A stretch of DNA of 5,400 nt from Candidatus Pelagibacter sp. (GTDB lineage: Bacteria; Pseudomonadota; Alphaproteobacteria; Pelagibacterales; Pelagibacteraceae), in the NCBI GenBank assembly GCA_016777545.1, contig JADHRH010000067.1:1-5400 (forward strand). The letters run 5' to 3'. The notes beneath the pieces are model-generated. The model had not been told where the DNA came from and made no database searches. It saw only the letters and a program-made list of their open reading frames with translations. Shown here piece by piece: positions 1 through 5,400 of this stretch; the first letter of the stretch is position 1, and every line of letters starts with the position of its first letter. The translations under genes and the position numbers were made by a program.

Positions 1-449
1 GGATTTATTATGGTTTACCTATAATGACTGGATTAAGTTTCAGTCCATTTGTGTCTGGAATAATTGCGCTGGCAATAAGTGAAAGTGCTTTTCAAGCAGA
101 AATTTTTAGAGCAGGAATAAACTCAATTAAAAAATCACAATGGGAAGCAGGCTCATCACTGGGTTTAACTTTTTATAAAAGGTTAAGATTAGTAATTCTT
201 CCACAAGCAATTAAAAATATCCTTCCTGCATTAGGCAACCAGTTTGTATATGTATTAAAAATGTCTTCATTGGTATCAATTATAGGTATTGGTGACTTAA
301 CAAGAAAAGCTAATGAATTAGTTGTGTCAACTTATAGACCATTAGAAATTTATACATTTTTAATCTTGGAATATTTGATTTTGATATTAATTGTTTCTTT
401 CATAGTGAGAAAATTTGAAAAAAGACTTAAACAAGATGGTAATAATTAA
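1..449 (+). CDS. Polar amino acid ABC transporter permease, HisM/GlnP type (5'-truncated)
   Basis: This is an inner-membrane permease subunit of an ABC importer for polar amino acids. It would work with a periplasmic binding protein and an ATPase, neither of which is in the window. The reading frame is open from position 3, which adds IYYGLPI before the first internal Met at 24. The gene therefore starts upstream of the window, and 148 residues are visible of the roughly 220 or more usual for the family. The key evidence is the family-typical stretch AFQAEIFRAGINSI (visible residues about 29-42), followed by the EAA loop that docks on the ATPase. That loop starts at WEAGSSLG (about 47-54) and continues to ILPQAIKNILPALGNQF. 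Two hydrophobic segments follow, one at about 85-97 and a long one at about 115-135. A short basic cytoplasmic tail ends at TAA 447-449. The substrate cannot be read from the sequence. It converges on the - strand cluster. Confidence 0.93.
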   Translation, partial: IYYGLPIMTGLSFSPFVSGIIALAISESAFQAEIFRAGINSIKKSQWEAGSSLGLTFYKRLRLVILPQAIKNILPALGNQFVYVLKMSSLVSIIGIGDLTRKANELVVSTYRPLEIYTFLILEYLILILIVSFIVRKFEKRLKQDGNN

Positions 450-507
450 TAAACAAAAGATTAATTAGAATTTTGGAGCACCTGGCAACAGAACTACCCT
501 ATTAGCT

Positions 508-993
508 TTAATTTTTCTTAGATTTTCTGTAATCCCAAGGATAATCAAACTCCATTGACCACATACCTATTTTATTAATTCTTGCATAATCTTCATCAGA
601 TACAAATTTTTGTGAATATTTTCTATAGGCAAATGCATAGCCACTTCTAACTAAATAACTTGATAAGCTTTCATTATTAACAAAACATTCGGCCAGTGTT
701 CTTTTGTATTGATCTTTTCCTTCACTAACACATTCAACACTATTGTTTGAAATTTTATCAATAAGGATTTGTTTTGCTGTAATTCCACAAGGATCCTTAG
801 CTCCTTTGTTAAGGCAAGTTTGTTTTAATTCAGGTGTGTCTATCCCTGTAAATCTAATTTTTTCACCATTAAGATGAATTGTGTCTCCATCTACAATTTT
901 GATTGTTTGAGATTTGACTTGGTTAATAGTTAAAATAAATATTAGTACTGAGACACTAATAAGAAAAATGACTTTTTTTTTGTTTAAAAACAT
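508..993 (-). CDS. Exported thermonuclease-like (SNase-fold) endonuclease
   Basis: This 161-residue protein is predicted to be a Ca2+-dependent phosphodiesterase acting on DNA/RNA outside the cytoplasm. The N-terminus is a good signal peptide or anchor: a KKK n-region, a hydrophobic core at about 8-23, and V26-K-S28 fitting the -3/-1 cleavage rule. The SNase domain fills the rest. VDGDT (34-38) gives metal-ligand D37, and IRFTGIDTPE (46-55) gives R47, D52, T53 and E55. These have the same spacing as R35, D40, T41 and E43 of staphylococcal nuclease. YKRTLAEC (96-103) gives R98, the R87 equivalent, so the catalytic set is complete. C60/C69 and C88/C103 resemble the cysteine pairs of periplasmic proteobacterial homologues and probably form disulfides. 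The ATG at 991-993 lies inside the end of the MATE gene (38-nt overlap). Only a weak, distant GGA precedes it, so translation is probably coupled. Whether the protein is cleaved or stays membrane-anchored is uncertain. Confidence 0.9.
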   Translation of the reverse strand: MFLNKKKVIFLISVSVLIFILTINQVKSQTIKIVDGDTIHLNGEKIRFTGIDTPELKQTCLNKGAKDPCGITAKQILIDKISNNSVECVSEGKDQYKRTLAECFVNNESLSSYLVRSGYAFAYRKYSQKFVSDEDYARINKIGMWSMEFDYPWDYRKSKKN

Positions 994-2326
994 TATTTAA
1001 AAAATATCCAATAAAGATGATTACCGCAATACCCATAAACCAATTGGTTGCCATGATGGTATAAAAAATATCCACATAATCTCCTCCTCTAATATTAATT
1101 ACATACCATAATGATAAGAACGGAAATGCAGTTAACCTTAGAACGCTTAAGTAAAGACTATAAATTGGTTTTTTAAGTGCCTGAAAGACTGCTGTTGTAA
1201 TAAAGAATACTGGGTAAATAGGAGCTATTAATGCAGCAACTTTTAAATATATAGCACCATGATAAATAGCTTCTACATTATCTGTAAACTGAGATACAAA
1301 AAACTCTGCACCGAAGAATAAAACCACACCTGCTACGGCCATAAACGATGATCCAAAAAATAATGCCTTAGTATACAGCTCTCTAATACGGTTATAATTT
1401 TTAGCACCAAAGTTTTGTCCACCTATAGAAAGTACTGCTGTATTTAAACCAATTACTGGAAGTAAGAAGACTTGTTCAACTCTTAAAGCTGCACCATAGC
1501 CTGCTGTTGCAAGATCACCAAATTGTCCAATAAAATATAAGATGTTAAAAATACCTACTCCAATAAACAACATACTAATCATAATTGGCATTGCTTGTGC
1601 GAACAATTCTTTAAGAAGAATAAACTTAGGAATAAAGCATTTAATAGATAAATACTTTCTTAATTTACATGAGTTAATTTTATAGGCTAAATAAATAGTA
1701 CCAATAGATTGAGCGATAACAGTTGCTATTGCAAGGCCACCTATACCATAAGCTGGAACAATTCCGTATCCCCAGATAAATAATGGGTTTAAAAAAATAT
1801 TTAAAAAGAAGCTAAAGATAAGAACATTTCTATAACTTTTAGTATCTCCCTGTGCATTTAAAGCTCCATTTAAAGAGATTTGGATCATAACTATAAATGT
1901 TCCATAAAAAATTATATCTAAATACTCTCTAGTTAAAGCGATACCAGCAGCATCAGAGCCCATAACGCTCAAGAGAAAATCAGAAGCGTTTAATCCAAAT
2001 AAAGTAACAACAATAGAAGTGACCAATGAAAAAATTACTGATTGGGCAATAAATAGTGAAGCTTTATTAATTTTTTTAGCACCTAATAAATTGCCAATAC
2101 ATGAGTTCGTTGCAGCACCAATACCAACACCAACAGCAATGATGACAAAGTATATGGGAAATGACTTAGCAATAGCACCTATAGCTTCTGCAGAAATTCT
2201 ACCCGCAAACCAGGTATCAACTAAATTATAAAATGTTTGAAATAATGAACCAACACTTGCTGGGATGGTTACTTTTCTAAGTAATTCCCAAATTGGATCT
2301 TTAGTTAATTTAATGGCTTTGGACAA
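956..2326 (-). CDS. MATE-family multidrug/cation antiporter
   Basis: This is a 456-residue inner-membrane secondary transporter, of the usual MATE length and predicted to have 12 membrane helices. It would expel drugs or metabolites in exchange for Na+ or H+. The two MATE halves can be seen as an internal repeat: GAATNSCIGNLLGAKK (about 70-85) and NTAVLSIGGQNFGAKN (about 295-310). The first helix carries NLVDTWFAGRIS (34-45). Its D37 sits where NorM-type transporters keep a conserved cation-coupling Asp (D36 in NorM-VC). GALNAQGDTK (154-163) and FQALKKP (381-387) are the matching loops between helices in the two halves. The start is TTG at 2326-2324. No upstream or nearby ATG is available, the first helix needs this start, and AGGAAAA sits 7 nt upstream. 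Transcription continues from trhO with a 9-nt gap, and the 3' end overlaps the nuclease gene by 38 nt. The substrate cannot be predicted. Confidence 0.93.
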   Translation of the reverse strand: MSKAIKLTKDPIWELLRKVTIPASVGSLFQTFYNLVDTWFAGRISAEAIGAIAKSFPIYFVIIAVGVGIGAATNSCIGNLLGAKKINKASLFIAQSVIFSLVTSIVVTLFGLNASDFLLSVMGSDAAGIALTREYLDIIFYGTFIVMIQISLNGALNAQGDTKSYRNVLIFSFFLNIFLNPLFIWGYGIVPAYGIGGLAIATVIAQSIGTIYLAYKINSCKLRKYLSIKCFIPKFILLKELFAQAMPIMISMLFIGVGIFNILYFIGQFGDLATAGYGAALRVEQVFLLPVIGLNTAVLSIGGQNFGAKNYNRIRELYTKALFFGSSFMAVAGVVLFFGAEFFVSQFTDNVEAIYHGAIYLKVAALIAPIYPVFFITTAVFQALKKPIYSLYLSVLRLTAFPFLSLWYVINIRGGDYVDIFYTIMATNWFMGIAVIIFIGYFLNNVFKQKKSHFSY

Positions 2327-2330
2327 TTAT

Positions 2331-2338
2331 TTTTCCTA
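2331..2338 (-). promoter_or_regulatory. Ribosome binding site of the MATE gene, overlapping the trhO stop codon
   Basis: Read on the - strand this is TAGGAAAA. The first three bases are the trhO stop codon TAG, and AGGA forms the Shine-Dalgarno core 7 nt before the TTG start. This site supports the unusual TTG start. It also implies that ribosomes finishing trhO are placed to restart on the MATE gene (translational coupling). Confidence 0.6.
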
Positions 2339-3241
2339 TTTAAATTCTTTTTGAAATATATGCTTTGAACCACTCTTTTTAGCAAGATTTATTTGCTTTT
2401 GTCTCATTCTAAATCTCTCTTTTTGAGTTTGAGTTAAATTATCATGACAATTTACGCATGAAACACCCTCCTCATATTTTTTAGACTTCTTATCTTTTGG
2501 TGAAACTGGTTTTCTACATCCACTACACATTGAGTATGTACCAGTTACTAATCCATGTTTAACACTGATTCTGTTATCAAAGACAAAACATTCCCCATTC
2601 CATAAACTTTCTTTTTTTTTAATATTTTTTAAATAATTTAAAATTCCACCTTTTAGCTGATAAACATTTTTAAAACCTTTTTTTTCTAAAAATACCGAAG
2701 CTTTCTCACATCTTATTCCACCAGTACAAAACATTGCAATTGGTTTCGTTTTTTTTAGTTTATTTAGGTATTTTGGAAATTCTCTAAAATTAGCAACATC
2801 AGGATTAACTGATCTTTTAAAGGTGCCCACATTATATTCAAATGGTTTTCTTGAATCTAAAACTAATGTGTCTTTATCGTTAATTAACTTATTCCATTTT
2901 TTAGGATCTATATGATTATTTTTCTTATTTTTTGATGACAAAGAAAGACCCATAGGAACTACTTCTTTTTTAATTTTTACTTTTGGCTTATGAAATGGTT
3001 GAAATTTACTTTTTGAAATATTTTCACTATCAAACTTTTTAAAATTCAATATCTTTTTAATCTTGGTGATAGTTGACTTTAGATCGTTAGCTTTTCCTGA
3101 GATTGTTGCATTTACTCCTTCATTAGCTATAATTATTGTTCCTCGAATATTTTTTTTAATCAAATAATCCTGTAGTAAAATCTTATTTTTTTTTAAAGAA
3201 GTGAGTTTTTTAAATTTGTAAAAACCAAAAACATCAAACAT
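2336..3241 (-). CDS. trhO: tRNA uridine(34) hydroxylase TrhO (rhodanese-domain, YceA family)
   Basis: This enzyme carries out oxygen-dependent hydroxylation of wobble uridine 34 to 5-hydroxyuridine (ho5U), the first step towards cmo5U or mo5U in tRNAs reading NNN four-codon boxes. The 301-residue protein has the full family layout. An N-terminal domain contains GTIIIANEGVNATISG (34-49). A central rhodanese domain (about 112-210) has LDSRKPFEYNVGTF (128-141) and the active-site loop FCTGGIRCEKAS (171-182) with C172 and C178. A C-terminal cysteine region has CSGCRKPVSP (239-248) and EEGVSCVNCHD (257-267), a likely metal-binding four-Cys set. The protein is very basic, with 59 lysines (about 20%), which suits tRNA binding but is also expected at this GC content. 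Its ATG overlaps the stop of the upstream methyltransferase by one base (TAATG), preceded by a weak AGAGTG. E. coli TrhO is about 50 residues longer. Confidence 0.95.
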   Translation of the reverse strand: MFDVFGFYKFKKLTSLKKNKILLQDYLIKKNIRGTIIIANEGVNATISGKANDLKSTITKIKKILNFKKFDSENISKSKFQPFHKPKVKIKKEVVPMGLSLSSKNKKNNHIDPKKWNKLINDKDTLVLDSRKPFEYNVGTFKRSVNPDVANFREFPKYLNKLKKTKPIAMFCTGGIRCEKASVFLEKKGFKNVYQLKGGILNYLKNIKKKESLWNGECFVFDNRISVKHGLVTGTYSMCSGCRKPVSPKDKKSKKYEEGVSCVNCHDNLTQTQKERFRMRQKQINLAKKSGSKHIFQKEFK

Positions 3242-3243
3242 TA
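3239..3243 (-). promoter_or_regulatory. TAATG stop/start overlap coupling the methyltransferase to trhO
   Basis: On the - strand the methyltransferase stop TAA and the trhO start ATG share one A. AGAGTG at 3247-3252 is a weak Shine-Dalgarno candidate lying inside the methyltransferase coding end. Such overlaps usually mean the second gene is translated by terminating ribosomes at a level tied to the first. This suggests that the two proteins are made together. Confidence 0.7.
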
Positions 3244-3891
3244 TATCACTCTACAAACAGTCATACCGTCACCTAAAGGGACAATGATTTGTTCCACTCT
3301 TTTATCGTTTGCAACATAAGTATTAAAATCTCTAATATTTACAGTGAATTTATCTAAATTATCTTCATCAGCGACCTCACCATGCCATAAAACATTGTCT
3401 ACAATAATCAATCCTCCTTTATCTAATAACTTCAGTGATCTTTCATAATATTCTTTATAATTCATTTTATCGGCATCAATAAAAACCATATCAAATTTAC
3501 TATTCTTTAATTCATCTAAACTATCTAATGCAGGCTTAACAATTGTTTGAATTTTATTAGTAAGATTAGCTTTTTTAAAAAAACTTACTGCAATCTTGTT
3601 GGTTTCTTTGTCTTTATCTAGCGCTATAAGTTTGCCATCATCTGGTAATGCTAAAGCTATTGAAAGTGCACTTAACCCAGTAAAAGTACCAATTTCAAGT
3701 ACATTTTTAATGTTAGAAGTTTTTATAATTAAATGAAGAAAATGACATTGAGATGTTGCTACTTGCATTCTCTTAACGTCTCCAAGTGTATTATTGTATT
3801 CGATGATTTCTTGCTGGATGGGATTTAACTTTAAACTAAAATTATTTATATATTTTTCAAGCTTTTCAGTAATTCTAATTGCTTTACCCAT
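3241..3891 (-). CDS. Class I SAM-dependent O-methyltransferase (CCoAOMT/COMT family), candidate tRNA ho5U methyltransferase
   Basis: This 216-residue cytoplasmic enzyme has the usual length and fold of bacterial cation-dependent O-methyltransferases. SAM-binding motif I is VLEIGTFTGLSALSIAL (64-80). The acidic residue ending strand 2 is in IALDKDKE (89-96). FDMVFIDADKMNYKEYY (133-149) provides D139 and D141, and LIIVDNVLWHGEV (161-173) provides D165 and N166. By family comparison D139, D165 and N166 are the likely metal ligands, so the active site looks intact. The helical N-terminus (1-60) is the usual substrate/dimer region. The start is ATG 3891-3889, the only Met before residue 42, with AAAGGA 11 nt upstream. 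It follows gatB by 36 nt and overlaps trhO by 1 nt. The direct link to trhO suggests a role like B. subtilis TrmR (YrrM), making mo5U34. This is an inference, because the same family also methylates small catechol-like molecules and no substrate-specific residue can be read here. Confidence 0.9.
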   Translation of the reverse strand: MGKAIRITEKLEKYINNFSLKLNPIQQEIIEYNNTLGDVKRMQVATSQCHFLHLIIKTSNIKNVLEIGTFTGLSALSIALALPDDGKLIALDKDKETNKIAVSFFKKANLTNKIQTIVKPALDSLDELKNSKFDMVFIDADKMNYKEYYERSLKLLDKGGLIIVDNVLWHGEVADEDNLDKFTVNIRDFNTYVANDKRVEQIIVPLGDGMTVCRVI

Positions 3892-3902
3892 GGTATTTTA
3901 AG

Positions 3903-3908
3903 TCCTTT
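3903..3908 (-). promoter_or_regulatory. Ribosome binding site of the O-methyltransferase
   Basis: AAAGGA on the - strand lies 11 nt before the ATG, a little further than ideal. It sits inside the 36-nt gap after gatB and gives the methyltransferase its own initiation site rather than strict coupling to gatB. Confidence 0.45.
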
Positions 3909-3927
3909 GTGTCTACCTATTTTAAGA

Positions 3928-5400
3928 CTATTGAAGTTTTTTCTTTAATATTTCATTTATTAGTTGTGGATTAGCTTTACCACCTGAAACTTTCATTGCT
4001 TGACCTACAAAGAAACCAAATAGCTTTTCTTTACCATTCTTATATTCAATAGCTTTTTCTCTATTAGTATCAATTATTTTATCTATTAACGCCTCTAAAG
4101 CTTTAGGGTCACTTTCCTGTTTTAAACCTTTTTCTTCAACAATTATTTGAGGATCTATGTCTCCATCAATCATCAATTCAAATATTGTTTTAGCTATTTT
4201 TCCAGAAATTGTTCCATTCTTAATTAGATTAATTAACTTTGCTAAATTTTTGGCACTTACTGGGCTTTCAGATATTTCTAAATTTTTATTATTTAAAACA
4301 GCAAATAATTCACCTGTAATCCAGTTAACTGCTAACTTCATATCTTTGTTTTTGCCCATTTTAGCAACTACCTCTTCAAAATATTTAGCTGTTTCAATAT
4401 CTGATACTAAAATTGTTGCTTCGTAAGCAGAGACTTTAAACTCATCAATAAATCTTTTTTTCTTATCGTCTGGTAATTCTGGGATATCTGCTTTAAGTTT
4501 TTCAATAAATTCATCTGTTACTTCTAATGGTAATAAATCTGGATCTGGAAAATATCGATAATCATGAGCATCTTCTTTAGATCTCATAGATCTTGTTTCA
4601 TTTTTTTTAGTATCAAATAATCTTGTTTCTTGATCAATTGTTTTACCTTCTTCAATTAAATCAACTTGTCTATTAGCTTCATAATCAATAGCCATTTGCA
4701 TAAATTTAATTGAGTTAACATTTTTAATCTCACAACGAGTTCCAAGTTTATCAGAACCTTTAATTCTAACAGAAATATTGACATCAGCTCTTAAAGAGCC
4801 TTCCTGCATATTTCCATCACACGTACCAAGGTATCTCATAATAGATCTTAATTTTTTAATATAAGCACTAACTTCATCTGGAGTTCTCATGTCTGGTTTG
4901 CTAACAATTTCCATCAAAGCTACACCAGATCTATTTAAGTCAACCAATGTATTTTGTGGGTCCATATCATGAATACTTTTTCCAGCATCTTGTTCTAGGT
5001 GTAATCTTTCAATCCCTACTTCTTTTTGGCCATGTGCCATATCAAGAATAACTGTTCCCTCTCCTACTATTGGATACTTAAACTGTGAGATCTGATAACC
5101 TTGTGGAAGATCTGCATAAAAATAATTTTTTCTATCAAAAACTGATCTTTTATTAATTTGAGCTCTTAAGCCTATTCCCGTTTTAATTGCTTGCTTTACA
5201 CAGTACTCATTAATAACCGGAAGCATTCCTGGAAATGCTGCATCTACTAAACTTACTTGCGTATTAGGTTCGGCACCAAAGGTAGTTGATGAAGATGAAA
5301 ATAATTTTGAATTTGATGTAACCTGAGCATGAACTTCAAGACCAATTACCACTTCGTAAATATTGTCTCGTCTTTCGATTAAGTATTCTGAATTATCTTT
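3928..5400 (-). CDS. gatB: Aspartyl/glutamyl-tRNA(Asn/Gln) amidotransferase subunit B (5'-truncated)
   Basis: GatB is the kinase/tRNA-binding subunit of the GatCAB complex. It activates the side chain of Glu or Asp on mischarged tRNA(Gln) or tRNA(Asn) with ATP, so that ammonia from GatA can form the amide. The frame is open to the right edge (490 residues visible). The residues before the GTG at 5352, reading [13 protein letters not shown], are typical GatB N-terminus, so GTG is an internal Val and the true start lies beyond 5400. Visible motifs, numbered from the edge, are [10 protein letters not shown] (18-27), [14 protein letters not shown] (132-145), the GatB signature [18 protein letters not shown] (153-170), [14 protein letters not shown] (199-212), CEIKNVNS (223-230) and [13 protein letters not shown] (280-292). 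The C-terminal YqeY-like tRNA-binding tail includes [20 protein letters not shown] (466-485). It ends at TAG 3930-3928. It is the first visible gene of the five-gene - strand cluster, and gatC/gatA are not in view. Confidence 0.97.
   Translation of the reverse strand, partial: KDNSEYLIERRDNIYEVVIGLEVHAQVTSNSKLFSSSSTTFGAEPNTQVSLVDAAFPGMLPVINEYCVKQAIKTGIGLRAQINKRSVFDRKNYFYADLPQGYQISQFKYPIVGEGTVILDMAHGQKEVGIERLHLEQDAGKSIHDMDPQNTLVDLNRSGVALMEIVSKPDMRTPDEVSAYIKKLRSIMRYLGTCDGNMQEGSLRADVNISVRIKGSDKLGTRCEIKNVNSIKFMQMAIDYEANRQVDLIEEGKTIDQETRLFDTKKNETRSMRSKEDAHDYRYFPDPDLLPLEVTDEFIEKLKADIPELPDDKKKRFIDEFKVSAYEATILVSDIETAKYFEEVVAKMGKNKDMKLAVNWITGELFAVLNNKNLEISESPVSAKNLAKLINLIKNGTISGKIAKTIFELMIDGDIDPQIIVEEKGLKQESDPKALEALIDKIIDTNREKAIEYKNGKEKLFGFFVGQAMKVSGGKANPQLINEILKKKLQ

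Noticed and set aside
475..505. Possible 3' tRNA remnant or attachment site on the - strand (a GTTC followed later by a terminal CCA)
   Set aside because: The T-loop and T-stem spacing fails when laid out, and no matching 5' acceptor strand lies at tRNA distance (that region is nuclease coding sequence). Resemblance is not enough to call a tRNA or an att site.
450..530. Rho-independent terminator between the convergent genes
   Set aside because: T-rich tracts occur around 506-530, but no GC stem of useful length precedes them on either strand.
2019..2231. 70-codon + strand open frame inside the MATE gene
   Set aside because: It is antisense to a clearly coding MATE N-terminal region, shows no recognisable domain and no ribosome site, and is explained by the composition of the opposite strand.
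4157..4426. 89-codon + strand open frame inside gatB
   Set aside because: It lies wholly opposite the well-conserved C-terminal half of GatB and resembles no family. I treat it as a shadow frame.
5350..5352. GTG as the gatB start
   Set aside because: The frame stays open to the window edge, and the upstream residues ([12 protein letters not shown]) look like genuine GatB N-terminus. The GTG is an internal Val codon.

Overview
The window is about 70% A+T, gene-dense and almost without spacers. It carries six protein-coding genes, two of them cut by the window edges. The low GC, minimal intergenic DNA, lysine/asparagine/isoleucine-rich proteins and the alphaproteobacterial look of GatB suggest a streamlined marine alphaproteobacterium of the SAR11/Pelagibacterales type. 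That placement is an inference from style and motifs, not a database match.

Layout, left to right. Positions 1-449 on the + strand hold the C-terminal two thirds of a polar amino acid ABC transporter permease. A 58-base gap (450-507) separates it from five genes on the - strand that converge on it. In transcription order, from right to left, these are: gatB (5' end beyond position 5400), a class I SAM-dependent O-methyltransferase of the caffeoyl-CoA/catechol family, trhO (tRNA U34 hydroxylase with a rhodanese domain), a MATE-family multidrug/cation antiporter, and an exported staphylococcal-nuclease-like endonuclease.

The five - strand genes are packed like one operon. The gaps are 36 nt (gatB to methyltransferase), a 1-nt overlap (TAATG, methyltransferase to trhO), 9 nt (trhO to MATE, which uses a TTG start) and a 38-nt overlap (MATE to nuclease). 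No promoter is visible inside the cluster, so transcription probably begins upstream of the right edge.

Functionally the first three genes fit a decoding theme. GatB amidates mischarged tRNA. TrhO hydroxylates wobble uridine 34. The methyltransferase fused to trhO by a stop/start overlap belongs to the same broad family as B. subtilis TrmR (YrrM), which turns ho5U34 into mo5U34. A trhO-plus-methyltransferase pair making 5-methoxyuridine is the most interesting hypothesis here. The last two genes act at or beyond the inner membrane and look like passengers of the same transcript. I see no RNA gene, CRISPR array, insertion sequence or convincing Rho-independent terminator.
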